A DNA stretch of 64,000 nt from Fodinibius salicampi (GTDB lineage: Bacteria > Bacteroidota > Rhodothermia > Balneolales > Balneolaceae), in the NCBI RefSeq assembly GCF_039545095.1, contig NZ_BAABRS010000005.1, forward strand, positions 124,001-188,000. The letters run 5' to 3'. Positions 28,265 to 37,538 of this stretch are shown piece after piece; position 1 is the first letter of the stretch; each line of letters opens with the position of its first letter. The notes below the pieces were generated by a model. It was not told the origin of the DNA and ran no database searches. It saw only the letters and a program-made list of their open reading frames with translations. The translations under genes and the position numbers were made by a program.

Positions 28265-28563
28265 TGTTTGCTTTTTTACTGCTGTGTTTTATTGAAAAAC
28301 TTAAATTCGAAATTTCAAATAGCTTCCCAAAAAACTTTGAAAAGCGTATCTCCCTCTCCAATTATAAATACCAATAATCTATTCTAGGAATCGTATTTTC
28401 GTATCAATAAAATTCACTTGTCATTTTCTTCCTTATTCATGTTCAATTGTCATAGGGAATATATCTAAGCAGAAAAACTTTTTTTCTAATCATAAATAAA
28501 CTTTCTGGAATATTTTGTAGATTGAAATATTAAACTGGGAGAAACACTTAATGGAGAGTAACT

Positions 28564-29493
28564 ATGAAATATCTAATTGTACTTTTATGTGGCGTTTTGA
28601 TGTCTTTAACCTTCAGTATTGATGCTGAAGCCCAACTTTTGAACAGGCTTAAGAAAAAGGCACAACAAGCCGCCGAAGACAAGGCAGAGCAGAAAATTAC
28701 TGAGAGGGTTGAAAGAGCTTCCGAAGAAATGGTAGAGCGTTCCTGGAATTCCGTCTTTGGGGAAATGTCACAAGACAGCACCTCCGGTCTACGGCTTCCC
28801 TTTACAATGAACAGCAACGTAACCACCGAGGATGAGTACCACTTTGATACCATTACGACAATGGAGATCAAAACCACCGGGAAAAACGGCGAGTCCGATC
28901 CGTCCGTTATCATGGATATGCATTTTAACGAAAATGAAATGTATACCGGCACCAAATTTAAAAGTGAAGAAATGAGTAAGGAAGATGGGGACCTTTTTAT
29001 CATTTATGACTTTAAAAACTCTGCCATGCTCATGTTAATGAGCAACAATAAAGACCAATTTTCTTTTGCCTACGACTGGAAAGAAGCTTTGGAGCACACT
29101 GAACAAGACATAGATGAGCAAGAGGAGACGGATTGGGATGAAGTTGATGAGTGGCAGGGATACACTAAAATCGGGACTAAAACCATTCTTGGCTACAACT
29201 GTGACGGCTATCGCTCTGAGACGGAGAACGAAAATATCGAAGTATGGGTTAGCCGTGATGCAGATTTCGGTATGAACAATCTATTTAGTGCCAATGCCAA
29301 CGCTAAGCAGCTAAAAGGTAAAATCCCGGAAAATTATCCACATGGGATGCTCATGGAAATGAATACCAAAGACCTCAAAAGTGGTGATATAACTACGATG
29401 AAGGTTACGGATATCAAGAAAGATACCCGGGTGAATTATGTAATGTCCGATTACCCAACTATGAGTTTGGGTTCTATGGGCGAACAAAACTAA
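28564..29493 (+). CDS. Secreted DUF4412-domain protein
   Basis: 309 residues with a signal peptide (MKYLIVLLCGVLMSLTFSID, cleavage near AEA). An amphipathic, charged helix follows (about 25-62, LKKKAQQAAEDKAEQK) and may be a coiled coil. Then comes the beta-rich DUF4412 domain, including SFAYDWKEALEH and TILGYNCDGYRSETENENIEVWVS. DUF4412 proteins are periplasmic or outer-membrane-associated proteins of unknown function in Bacteroidota. An acidic run (EQDIDEQEETDWDEVDEW) precedes the conserved block. AATGGAGAGTAACT before the ATG gives a moderate ribosome binding site. Confidence 0.78.
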   Translation: MKYLIVLLCGVLMSLTFSIDAEAQLLNRLKKKAQQAAEDKAEQKITERVERASEEMVERSWNSVFGEMSQDSTSGLRLPFTMNSNVTTEDEYHFDTITTMEIKTTGKNGESDPSVIMDMHFNENEMYTGTKFKSEEMSKEDGDLFIIYDFKNSAMLMLMSNNKDQFSFAYDWKEALEHTEQDIDEQEETDWDEVDEWQGYTKIGTKTILGYNCDGYRSETENENIEVWVSRDADFGMNNLFSANANAKQLKGKIPENYPHGMLMEMNTKDLKSGDITTMKVTDIKKDTRVNYVMSDYPTMSLGSMGEQN

Positions 29494-29514
29494 TAAGTTA
29501 ACCATTCCTCCCCT

Positions 29515-29562
29515 TATGAAGGAATCGCTGCCGGTAGTATCTCGGAGAGTGATTCCTTCATA
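29515..29562 (+). terminator. Long-loop hairpin after the DUF4412 gene
   Basis: The perfect 12-bp stem TATGAAGGAATC / GATTCCTTCATA (29515-29526 and 29551-29562) has a 24-base loop and a weak T-rich tail (ATTTCC). It lies 21 bases after the stop, so it is probably a terminator or an mRNA 3'-end stabiliser. Confidence 0.6.
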
Positions 29563-29761
29563 ATTTCCTGCATTGAACCTGTTATACTGCTTCTATAAGT
29601 CTTCCATCTGCAATTTACAAGACCCTGTTGTAGGTAACCTCCCAACTGAACGCACCATTTAAGTAAGCTGTTTTAACACTTCTTCTGTATATATTTAGAC
29701 CTAATTTTCTTTCATAAAATTCGTACCTTTACCCGTTTATCAAAACGTAAAGCCATATTGA

Positions 29762-32575
29762 ATGTCTCAGACTGAAACAACTTCCAAGAAGCAACAGCAA
29801 GATCATTCTAACGAAGACCGCCCCATCATTGTTAAGGGAGCACGCGTACACAACCTGAAGGATATTGACGTTGAGATTCCCCGGAATAAAATGACCGTTA
29901 TCACCGGTGTTTCCGGATCGGGGAAGTCAAGTTTGGCATTCGATACCATTTATGCCGAGGGACAGCGTCGCTATGTGGAGAGTCTCTCCAGTTATGCCCG
30001 CCAGTTTCTGGAACGCATGGATAAACCCGATGTGGATTTTATGCAGGGCATTTCTCCTGCTATGGCGATACAACAGAAAACCACCTCCTCAAATCCCCGT
30101 TCAACAGTTGGTACCACTACCGAAATTTACGATTATATGCGCCTGCTGTATGCACGCATTGGTCATACTATTTCTCCCAAGTCCGGGAAGAAAGTCAAAA
30201 AAGACAGTACCAAAACCGCTATCCAAGAGCTGCTGGAACAATTTGATGAAGGAACTAAATTCTATGTGTTATTTTCTATTCCCAAACATGAAGAAAAGGG
30301 GCTGGAAGATGAACTAACGGTATTAAAGGAAAAAGGATATCCCCGACTACTCCATATCAATAAAGAAAATATTCTCGATCTTACGACGGATGAGATTGAT
30401 ACCGGCGAAATTGAGCCCAAGAACTACCGGGTCTTGGTTGACCGACTGGCCCTGAAAAGTGATGACGATACTCGCAGTCGCATTGCTGGCTCTCTTGAAA
30501 CGGCTTTTCGTGAAGGAAACGGACGTTGTTCAGTTAAAATACGAGATGGTAAAGAGTTAAAGTATAGCGAGCGATTCGAAATGGACGGGATGGAGTTTCA
30601 CGAACCGACGCCCCAAATGTTTTCGTTCAATAATCCCTTTGGGGCATGTGACACTTGCGAAGGCTTTGGCAAGGTTTCGGGTATTGATGAGGACCTGGTC
30701 ATTCCAGAACCCGATAAGACTATTCGTGATGGGGCCATTGCTCCTTTCACAGGAGAAAAATTCAGCCGCCATCTTCGCGATCTTATTAAAGTAGCCGCGC
30801 GCCACAGTTTACCTATTGATACTCCCTACCAAGACTTGTCAAAAGAGGTTAAAAATATACTTTGGGAAGGTAAAGATGAATATGTCGGTATCCGTCCATT
30901 TTTCGAAGATGTAAAAAGCCAGTCATACAAAGTTCATATGCGGGTATTTTATTCCCGTTACCGGGGATACAGCCGCTGTCCTGATTGTGAGGGCTACCGC
31001 GTGCGAAAGGACGCCCTCCATGTAAAAGTCAATGACAAACATATCGGTCAGGTAGCCGAAATGACGATTGGACATGCCCGGGAGTTCTTTGAAAACCTAG
31101 AGCTTACCGACTTCGAAAAAGAGGTAGCCGATCAAATTTTATTTGAAATTAGAAAGCGCCTAAAATATTTGGATGAAGTAGGTCTTAGCTATCTAACCCT
31201 TAACCGTTTGGCCAAAACTCTGAGCGGAGGCGAATCCCAGCGCATTAGTCTGGCTAATTCACTGGGTAGCTCGCTTATAGGCAGCCTTTATGTACTGGAT
31301 GAACCAACGATTGGACTTCATCCCCGGGATAACGACCGACTCATTAATATTTTGAAGTCACTTCGTGATATCGGAAATACCGTATTAGTAGTTGAACATG
31401 ACCCTGAAATGATTAAATCGGCTGATAATATCATCGATATTGGTCCTTTTGCCGGTGTACATGGCGGAGAGGTCGTATTTGAGGGGGATTTTGAGGATTT
31501 ATTAGATTCCCCTACTCTTACTGGAAAATACTTAAGCGAACGAAAAAAGATACCTGTTCCCGAAAAACGACGTGAAGGAAGCGGCAACTCTATTGTGTTA
31601 GAAGGAGCATCTGAAAATAATCTTAAAATGCTGGATGTGGAATTTCCACTTGGAAAATTTATTTGTGTAACCGGTGTCTCTGGGTCAGGCAAATCCACTC
31701 TGGTTCACGATACCCTTTACGCTGCAATTCAAAAACAACTGGGAAGCTATAAAGAAAAGATTGGCCGGCATCGAAAAGTAACAGGAGTCAATCATATCGA
31801 TTCGGTAGAGATGGTAGACCAATCCCCTATCGGCCGATCATCGCGATCCAATCCGGCCACCTATACAAAGGCTTTTGACGGTATCCGCGATTTATTCTCT
31901 AACACGCGGCAGTCAAAAATTATGGGCTACGAACCCGGACATTTTTCTTTTAATGTGCCCGGCGGACGCTGTGAAACCTGTCAGGGCGAGGGTATCCAAA
32001 AAATAGAAATGCAATTTATGGCCGATATTGAACTGACCTGTGAAGAGTGCGGCGGCAAGCGATACCGAAAAGATGTGCTACAGGTTAAGTACCGGGGAAA
32101 AAACATCCACGACGTACTGGAAATGTCTGTTTCAGAAGCTATTGAGTTTTTTGTGGATGAGGAACGTATTACTACAAGGCTACAGCCACTTGAAGATGTC
32201 GGACTCGGATATCTTAAATTAGGTCAAAGTGCTCCCACCCTTTCCGGTGGAGAGGCACAACGTGTAAAACTGGCCAAGTTCCTGAGCAAGCCGGCTGGGG
32301 ATCATACGCTCTATTTTTTCGATGAGCCGACCACAGGTCTTCACTTTGAAGATATTGCAAAGCTGCTTGATTCTTTCAAGGAATTAGTGAATAACGGACA
32401 TACCGTCATCATCATCGAACACAACCTTGATGTAATCAAGAGTGCCGATTATATCATTGATATTGGTCCAGAGGGAGGATTCGCCGGCGGAAAGATTGTA
32501 GGTACGGGCACTCCCGAGGAAATTACGAAATTAGAAGATAGTTATACGGGTCGATATTTGAAGGAGGTATTATAG
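29762..32575 (+). CDS. uvrA: Excinuclease ABC subunit A
   Basis: The damage-sensing ATPase of nucleotide excision repair; it dimerises and loads UvrB. 937 residues with two ABC modules: Walker A GVSGSGKSS (49-57) and GVSGSGKST (about 638), signatures LSGGESQRISLA and LSGGEAQRVKLA, and Walker B regions VLDEPTIGLHP and FFDEPTTGLHF. The C-terminal zinc module has CETC...CEEC. In the first zinc module only CDTC is present; the preceding cysteine pair is replaced by the stretch FEMDGMEFHEP. A TACCTTTA element 31-38 bases upstream may be the -7 promoter box. Confidence 0.97.
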   Translation: MSQTETTSKKQQQDHSNEDRPIIVKGARVHNLKDIDVEIPRNKMTVITGVSGSGKSSLAFDTIYAEGQRRYVESLSSYARQFLERMDKPDVDFMQGISPAMAIQQKTTSSNPRSTVGTTTEIYDYMRLLYARIGHTISPKSGKKVKKDSTKTAIQELLEQFDEGTKFYVLFSIPKHEEKGLEDELTVLKEKGYPRLLHINKENILDLTTDEIDTGEIEPKNYRVLVDRLALKSDDDTRSRIAGSLETAFREGNGRCSVKIRDGKELKYSERFEMDGMEFHEPTPQMFSFNNPFGACDTCEGFGKVSGIDEDLVIPEPDKTIRDGAIAPFTGEKFSRHLRDLIKVAARHSLPIDTPYQDLSKEVKNILWEGKDEYVGIRPFFEDVKSQSYKVHMRVFYSRYRGYSRCPDCEGYRVRKDALHVKVNDKHIGQVAEMTIGHAREFFENLELTDFEKEVADQILFEIRKRLKYLDEVGLSYLTLNRLAKTLSGGESQRISLANSLGSSLIGSLYVLDEPTIGLHPRDNDRLINILKSLRDIGNTVLVVEHDPEMIKSADNIIDIGPFAGVHGGEVVFEGDFEDLLDSPTLTGKYLSERKKIPVPEKRREGSGNSIVLEGASENNLKMLDVEFPLGKFICVTGVSGSGKSTLVHDTLYAAIQKQLGSYKEKIGRHRKVTGVNHIDSVEMVDQSPIGRSSRSNPATYTKAFDGIRDLFSNTRQSKIMGYEPGHFSFNVPGGRCETCQGEGIQKIEMQFMADIELTCEECGGKRYRKDVLQVKYRGKNIHDVLEMSVSEAIEFFVDEERITTRLQPLEDVGLGYLKLGQSAPTLSGGEAQRVKLAKFLSKPAGDHTLYFFDEPTTGLHFEDIAKLLDSFKELVNNGHTVIIIEHNLDVIKSADYIIDIGPEGGFAGGKIVGTGTPEEITKLEDSYTGRYLKEVL

Positions 32576-32683
32576 TTAAAAGACCATCCACCCAAGGAGG
32601 GTACCTCTTATTTAGGGATACCTTCGTTAACAGTCAGACCTATCCTGCTATCTCAAATATCAATATTCATCCCGATTAAATGG

Positions 32684-32729
32684 GAATGACATATTAGGAG
32701 GTTTTGTAAAACCTCCTAATATGTCATTC
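32684..32729. repeat. 46-bp perfect palindrome, with a second hairpin alongside
   Basis: A 22-bp arm (32684-32705, starting GAATGACATATTAGG) is followed by two bases and its exact reverse complement (32708-32729). The right arm runs into CATTCTGAACTTGTTTCA, a tip often seen in Bacteroidota intergenic repeats. A second hairpin (ATCCTGAA ... TTCAGGAT) lies at about 32779-32799. This is the 370-bp gap between uvrA and the small secreted-protein gene; there is no ORF. No T tract follows, so it is more likely a mobile palindromic unit than a terminator. Confidence 0.8.
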
Positions 32730-32835
32730 TGAACTTGTTTCAAAGTCTAATTTCCGGGTTTCAGTCATTTAAACAAATGATCCTGAACTAAATTCAGGAT
32801 GGCACCTTAGTTTTTGCAAAGTCTCCCATTAAATA

Positions 32836-32877
32836 TAAAAAGCCTCACTCCCATTAATTCATGAAGTGAGGCCTTTA
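32836..32877 (-). terminator. Hairpin terminator
   Basis: GCCTCACT (32842-32849) pairs with AGTGAGGC (32865-32872) around a 15-base loop, flanked by AAAAA on the left and CTTT on the right. On the minus strand a T run follows, so it probably ends the small secreted-protein gene about 70 bases upstream. Confidence 0.65.
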
Positions 32878-32945
32878 TGGGTACAAGATTTTATCTCAGA
32901 CTGAGTGTACCAAATCTTACAGACATAGAAATAACAAGAAAAGAA

Positions 32946-33323
32946 TTATTCTGAAGCTCTTGTTAAGATAAGCTCCTGCGGACCTGAAGGTCCGGGACCG
33001 CCCTGTCCTTCGAAGGTAAACTCCATAACAATCTTGTCATCATCTTCAAGTACACATTCATGGGATATTGTGGCACCATTGAACTGAGTATCAAAGGAAA
33101 ACTCATTACCATCTACCTGCCCATTCAAAATTTCGATCTCTCCCATGCCTCCTTCTACCGTACCGGTTAGCGTATCTTCATCTACATTAAAGTTATATGT
33201 AATCTCTACCGGTCCATTCGGACTGTCCATCTTCCCAATCCAGGTCCCGTCAATACCAGAATTAACACTTGTAAAAGCAGCAATAATTAAAAATGCTGCG
33301 AACATCCCAACTAACTTTTTCAT
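32946..33323 (-). CDS. Small secreted beta-rich protein of unknown function
   Basis: 125 residues with a signal peptide (MKKLVGMFAAFLIIAAFTSV). The mature part begins GIDGTWIGKMDSPNGPVEITYNF, continues DTLTGTVEGGMGEIEILNGQVDGNEFSFDTQF, and ends with a strand LILTRASE. The alternating pattern suggests a small beta-barrel resembling lipocalin-like domains that occur alone or in secreted enzymes. I know no named family function. A Gly/Pro-rich loop (GQGGPGPSGP) precedes the last strand. Confidence 0.65.
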   Translation of the reverse strand: MKKLVGMFAAFLIIAAFTSVNSGIDGTWIGKMDSPNGPVEITYNFNVDEDTLTGTVEGGMGEIEILNGQVDGNEFSFDTQFNGATISHECVLEDDDKIVMEFTFEGQGGPGPSGPQELILTRASE

Positions 33324-33584
33324 AGCTATCGTGATTTAATTAATAAGAAAAAACAATGATTATACGGTGAATACTATACATTGTTACAATACGTATAACT
33401 TTCTACAAAAAACTATACTAAAAGATTGTATTTGCCCTTATATATTTTTGAAGTTCTTTAATTGAGCATGGAGTTTTCGTTATATTTTAAGCTATATTAC
33501 TTCTATATATAATATATCCTATGAAACTTCTTTATGGGATAGCAGTATGAATGAGATGATGAATCTTAATTAACCTATTTTGTC

Positions 33585-34175
33585 ATGAAGAAATTATTAC
33601 TATCTGTTTTTTTATTATCCGGATTGGTTTTAATGACCACTCCAGCAGCTCACGCTCAATTTTCGATCAAGGGTGGAGTTAATTTAGCCAACTTTAATGA
33701 TACCGACGCCTCGTTTGATTCCCGTACGGGCTTAATGGCAGGCGCAACCTATAGTTTTGGTATCCCGATGAGCCCTATCTCAATAGAACCTGGTGTGTTT
33801 TATGCCCAAAAAGGTGCTAAAATATCAGAAGGCTCTGTTGAAACAACTACTAAATTAGATTACATTGAAATTCCTGTCATAGCCAAATTTGACTTTATTC
33901 TGGACAACCCTATGTTGACGCCTCACGTCTATTTTGGACCCTATGCCGGTTTTAACATTAATGCCGAACAAGAAATTTCCGGAGGCGATAGTGCTGGCAC
34001 ATTTGATATTGAGGATGAAGTCAAAGGAACTGACTTTGGTGTTGTGGTAGGCGCCGGAGCAGATATTACGAAGTTTAATGTTGGCATCCGATATTCAGCA
34101 GGCCTTACCAATACATTTGAAGATGGCGATGGGAAAAATGGGGTCCTCTCCCTTGTGGCTGGTGTTAATTTCTAA
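33585..34175 (+). CDS. Outer-membrane beta-barrel protein (PF13568-like)
   Basis: 196 residues with a signal peptide ending AHA and then alternating strands with Gly/aromatic patterning: FSIKGGVNLANF, TGLMAGATYSFG, LDYIEIPVIAKFDF and a C-terminal LSLVAGVNF ending in Phe, as expected for barrel assembly by BAM. The size fits an eight-stranded barrel. Such proteins are abundant in Bacteroidota; function is unknown. A clear terminator hairpin follows. Confidence 0.82.
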   Translation: MKKLLLSVFLLSGLVLMTTPAAHAQFSIKGGVNLANFNDTDASFDSRTGLMAGATYSFGIPMSPISIEPGVFYAQKGAKISEGSVETTTKLDYIEIPVIAKFDFILDNPMLTPHVYFGPYAGFNINAEQEISGGDSAGTFDIEDEVKGTDFGVVVGAGADITKFNVGIRYSAGLTNTFEDGDGKNGVLSLVAGVNF

Positions 34176-34200
34176 TATCCCGTTTTCTTCACTTATTTTT

Positions 34201-34227
34201 ATAGCTCCACTTTAATCGGTGGAGCTA
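34201..34227 (+). terminator. Rho-independent terminator after the barrel gene
   Basis: ATAGCTCCAC / GTGGAGCTAT is a 10-bp perfect stem with an 8-base loop (TTTAATCG), followed by TTTTTATT. It lies 25 bases after the stop codon. Confidence 0.88.
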
Positions 34228-34278
34228 TTTTTATTCTATATTTTGGGCTCACCATTCATTTTAATAGATTATCTTTCC

Positions 34279-35058
34279 ATGAAAACATTCAAAACCAGAC
34301 TTATGATGAAAACCCAACTTATGCACCTCGTGCCCCGCTCTCTCTTCTTATTTTTCTTTATTGCCTTCTTCGCTATTGACCTATCTGCACAATCACAATC
34401 CGACCAACAGGTACTTATATTTAGCAAGACAGAGGGGTTCCGCCACAGTTCTATAGAAACCGGAACAAAAGCACTCCAACAACTAGCCAGCAACGAAGGT
34501 ATCAACACCCGCCATACTGAAGATTCCCGGTACTTTCATCCGGATAGTCTCAGTTCTTACAATGCTGTTATCTTCCTAAATACTACCGGAAATGTTCTAA
34601 ACGATAGCCAGGAAGAAGCTTTTGAACAGTATATCCAGAATGGCGGAGGATTTTTAGGCATCCATTCAGCGGCAGATACCGAATATGAATGGTCGTGGTA
34701 CGGTGATTTAGTCGGCGCCTATTTTGTTAGTCATCCTCATATACAGAAGGCCACCATCGACGTAGTGGACCAATCGCATCGGGCCACTTCTTTTCTTCCT
34801 AAAGAATGGAAAAGAACCGACGAGTGGTACAACTATAAAAGTATCAGCAAAGAAATTAATGTATTAATGGAACTGGATGAGTCCAGTTACGAAGGGGGAG
34901 AGAATGGCGACTTTCATCCTATTGCCTGGTATCATGAGTTTGATGGAGGGCGCGCTTTTTATACCGGAGGCGGCCACACCGAAGAAAGTTATTCGGAAGA
35001 CCTTTTCATGGATCACCTACGGGAAGCGCTATATTATGTGATTGGAGATAAGGAATAA
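34279..35058 (+). CDS. Secreted ThuA-domain protein
   Basis: The frame is open from 34219, but that part overlaps the terminator, so I start at the ATG at 34279, giving a signal peptide with a long hydrophobic stretch (LFLFFFIAFFAIDLSAQ). The mature part is a ThuA-like class I glutamine-amidotransferase fold: VLIFSKTEGFRHSSIE, YNAVIFLNTTGNVLN, GGGFLGIHSAADTEYEW and PIAWYHEFDGGRAFYTGGGHTEE. ThuA-type domains are linked to sugar use and sit in secreted carbohydrate-active proteins. The usual GATase cysteine is not evident. About 259 residues. Confidence 0.86.
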   Translation: MKTFKTRLMMKTQLMHLVPRSLFLFFFIAFFAIDLSAQSQSDQQVLIFSKTEGFRHSSIETGTKALQQLASNEGINTRHTEDSRYFHPDSLSSYNAVIFLNTTGNVLNDSQEEAFEQYIQNGGGFLGIHSAADTEYEWSWYGDLVGAYFVSHPHIQKATIDVVDQSHRATSFLPKEWKRTDEWYNYKSISKEINVLMELDESSYEGGENGDFHPIAWYHEFDGGRAFYTGGGHTEESYSEDLFMDHLREALYYVIGDKE

Positions 35059-35073
35059 AGGGCAGAAAAATTT

Positions 35074-35328
35074 TTAATTTGACTGTTCAATGGGTACAAT
35101 CTGGCCGGTGGGAGTAATCTTCTCACCAGGTCCGGGTTCTTCTTGGGGAAATTTATCGATAGACACATCCGGATCCCGATCATGCGGCACATAATGATCA
35201 TGAGAACCATGAGATACCGCTGTATAGGGCTTTTCATTAAAATAGCCAAGAGCATCAGCCAACGCAAAACTTGCCAAGACCAATACTACTCCGACAAAAA
35301 TATACTTAAGTCTATTTTTAGAGCTCAT
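35074..35328 (-). CDS. Small membrane-anchored protein of unknown function
   Basis: 84 residues: a short basic N-terminus, one membrane helix (about 9-27, IFVGVVLVLASFALADAL), then a hydrophilic tail rich in His, Asp and Pro (SHGSHDHYVPHDRDPDVS) and a Pro/Gly-rich end. The HGSHDHYVPHDRD stretch could bind metal. It converges on the ThuA gene with a 15-base gap. It may be a real small gene; I know no family. Confidence 0.5.
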   Translation of the reverse strand: MSSKNRLKYIFVGVVLVLASFALADALGYFNEKPYTAVSHGSHDHYVPHDRDPDVSIDKFPQEEPGPGEKITPTGQIVPIEQSN

Positions 35329-35422
35329 AATTTTTGAATTAGTCTCTCATTGTTTCAACACTTCTTAAAGATACGATTGTTCAGCTGAGAACCGAAATAC
35401 TTCTATCAAATTTCATTCAAAT

Positions 35423-35464
35423 AAAAAAGTCCGCCGATTCCTTTAAAAACCGACGGACTTTCTA
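35423..35464 (-). terminator. Probable terminator hairpin
   Basis: AAAAAAGTCCG pairs with CGGACTTT around an inner imperfect stem and an A/T-rich loop. It lies between the 35.07-kb gene's promoter side and the end of the 35.55-kb lipoprotein gene. On the minus strand it is followed by a T run, which fits the end of that lipoprotein transcript. Confidence 0.65.
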
Positions 35465-35552
35465 CTTAATCAATCACTAAGACCTGTTATAAAGCAGGCC
35501 TTAACGCCCAAGTTCAATAAATAACTTGCCTCTCTTAATTCCTCATTTGATT

Positions 35553-36845
35553 TTATTCAAACACCAGAAATTGTAATACGCGCTCTTGTGGTCTCCAGTT
35601 AGGAGTATGCTCCGACTCAACCGTATGGTATGAGCTATAAAACACACTTCCATCTCCCGCCTGGAACGAGACGGTTAACGGACGAACTCCTGAACCTCCG
35701 CTCCATGCAACGTCTCCTTCTACCCATTGCGTTACATCCGAAGAAGCTCCACTATGCGCCCCTTCTATAACAGCCCAACCACCTAAGAAGTCAGTAATAT
35801 GGACCGTATCGTCATCATTAAGGCAGCTTTCTCCGTCAAAGCAAGTAACATTTTCTAACCACGTTTCCATATTGGTTTGCAAAAGAGCGCCATCGGTTTC
35901 TATGCCAGAATTGCCAACCTGGGCATTATTCCATTCTTCCGGCTCATTAGCGGACTTGCTATCATCTCCATGGTAATCGACATAAGAAGGGAAAACCTGC
36001 TCGATATAATCATACGCCCAATCCGTTGTATATAAAATACCTCCGGATTCCACATAATCTTTTAGAGCAGTCCGGTCTTCTTCACTTAATGTGGTTGCAC
36101 TTCCCGAAGACTTACCATGAACATGATTGTGGGTATGCGGGGTGGCTTTTTGATTAAGGGGCGATTCGTTTGCCCCGCAATTGATAAAAATAATATCATA
36201 ATTGAACAGATCTTTTTCTCCATCACCATCTTCATCCGTAAATAAACCGGATGTATTTCCGAAGATATCGAACTGTTCGGTTCCGGGTACGAGCCGGCCA
36301 AAGTTATAATCATTTTCATCGGTTCCAACCTCTCCAAAACCAACCTTTGCTAAAATGTCCTGCATTCGATCATACGATCCTTCGACTACAGCTATTTCGC
36401 CGTCAAAACTCTCGCTGGCACTAGGCATATTTATTTCACCAAGCTCTCCTCCCTCAGCATTTACATCAACCGTCTGCTCAAAAGAGAAAATTCCTTTAAA
36501 AATTTTCAGCAGCACATTGCCACTTGTAACCGGAACGTCAAACGTAAAGGAACCATCGGCTTCCGTACAGGTATAAACCGAATAGCTTTCCGTGGGCTCT
36601 TTACAATCCTGTGCATTTGTGGTTGAAGAGGCAATGCCTTTTGCCTTTGCAACAATTTTATTTGCCCCTTCTCCGGGAATAAAAACCGTTGCTCCCGAAA
36701 GCGGGGTTTCCCCGTCCGGAGCTGTGATAGTTCCTTTTACTTCCGTTGTTTCCGTCTCTCCTGGTCCTGATGAGTTATCTCCGCACGCCTGAAGAGATAA
36801 CAACAATGCCGCCATAAGTATAGTTATGTAGATATTAGTTTTCAT
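35553..36845 (-). CDS. Lipoprotein with carboxypeptidase-regulatory-like and GATase-like domains
   Basis: 430 residues. The lipobox LLSLQAC places the lipidated Cys at 21. An Ig-like carboxypeptidase-regulatory domain follows (about 33-135: VKGTITAPDGETPLSGATVFIPG ... GSFTFDVP). The C-terminal part has IIFINCGANES and DYVESGGILYTTDWAYDYIEQVFP, a pattern like the ThuA/GATase fold. A His-rich loop HTHNHVHGKSSG lies in between. It closes with an Asp/Gly-rich domain. It should be exposed on the envelope; the function is unknown. Its closeness to the ThuA gene may be chance. Confidence 0.7.
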   Translation of the reverse strand: MKTNIYITILMAALLLSLQACGDNSSGPGETETTEVKGTITAPDGETPLSGATVFIPGEGANKIVAKAKGIASSTTNAQDCKEPTESYSVYTCTEADGSFTFDVPVTSGNVLLKIFKGIFSFEQTVDVNAEGGELGEINMPSASESFDGEIAVVEGSYDRMQDILAKVGFGEVGTDENDYNFGRLVPGTEQFDIFGNTSGLFTDEDGDGEKDLFNYDIIFINCGANESPLNQKATPHTHNHVHGKSSGSATTLSEEDRTALKDYVESGGILYTTDWAYDYIEQVFPSYVDYHGDDSKSANEPEEWNNAQVGNSGIETDGALLQTNMETWLENVTCFDGESCLNDDDTVHITDFLGGWAVIEGAHSGASSDVTQWVEGDVAWSGGSGVRPLTVSFQAGDGSVFYSSYHTVESEHTPNWRPQERVLQFLVFE

Positions 36846-36961
36846 GATATATTTATATTGTGATTTAATTCTCGATGATAAATTAGGTTTCCTTATTGTA
36901 TACGAAGTGTGAAATAAAAACAGCTCAAAAAAGTGAATATGAGATTATAAAAATTTCCCTA

Positions 36962-37498
36962 TCACATATATGGGCTTATCATCTGTGGAGCTATGAACAG
37001 GGATAACAAGAACTGGATAACAATTAATACGAGAGCTGAAATCAAAACATACGTTAGTCGCTTATCATCCGGTGTTTCCATCATTTCTGAGATCCCAATC
37101 CAAAAAAGATAGATACTATAGAGACCAAACAGGCCTACCCAGCTCAACAATAAGGAAAGATTGGCGATAATTGCCGCTAAAAGCGAAGGAGTAGATGCAT
37201 AAACAACCAGTTTAAAGGCATTATTCAGGTTTTTAGCTGAATTGAACTTTTCAGAGAGCTCATTAACCACATAAGAAGCAATTACAATCGAAACGATAGG
37301 CATTATCAACTGATAAATTGCCCACCACACGGACCATGTGCCTATCAATCCTGTGATTACAGATAAGGCTACTAATGGCAGAGCATAAAACAGAATGAGG
37401 TCCCACTTAGAACGTTGCTCGTCCTTTATTTGCTTCCACTCCCTTTTAGGCTCTAAAATAATTCCTTTTGCCCGATCAATGATATATTGAAAGTCCAT
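36962..37498 (-). CDS. Yip1-family integral membrane protein
   Basis: 178 residues: an amphipathic N-terminus RAKGIILEPKREWKQIKDEQ, typical of bacterial Yip1-domain proteins, then about five membrane helices (LILFYALPLVALSVITGLIG, WAIYQLIMPIVSIVIASYVV and others) and a final pair around YVLISALVLIVIQFLLSLF. It is an inner-membrane protein of unknown role. It lies between the lipoprotein gene and the barrel gene on the same strand, 40 bases after the barrel gene, so the two may be cotranscribed. Confidence 0.8.
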   Translation of the reverse strand: MDFQYIIDRAKGIILEPKREWKQIKDEQRSKWDLILFYALPLVALSVITGLIGTWSVWWAIYQLIMPIVSIVIASYVVNELSEKFNSAKNLNNAFKLVVYASTPSLLAAIIANLSLLLSWVGLFGLYSIYLFWIGISEMMETPDDKRLTYVLISALVLIVIQFLLSLFIAPQMISPYM

Positions 37499-37538
37499 GA
37501 TCTAACCTTCTTTAGTTACTTGTTGAATTTTCACCTCT

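Noticed and set aside
28075-28377. Plus-strand open frame over the decarboxylase region
   Set aside because: It is antisense to recognisable decarboxylase fragments and has no sign of a protein family; treated as chance.
34219-34278. Upstream GTG start for the ThuA protein
   Set aside because: That start lies inside the terminator of the barrel gene and would hide the signal peptide; the ATG at 34279 fits better.
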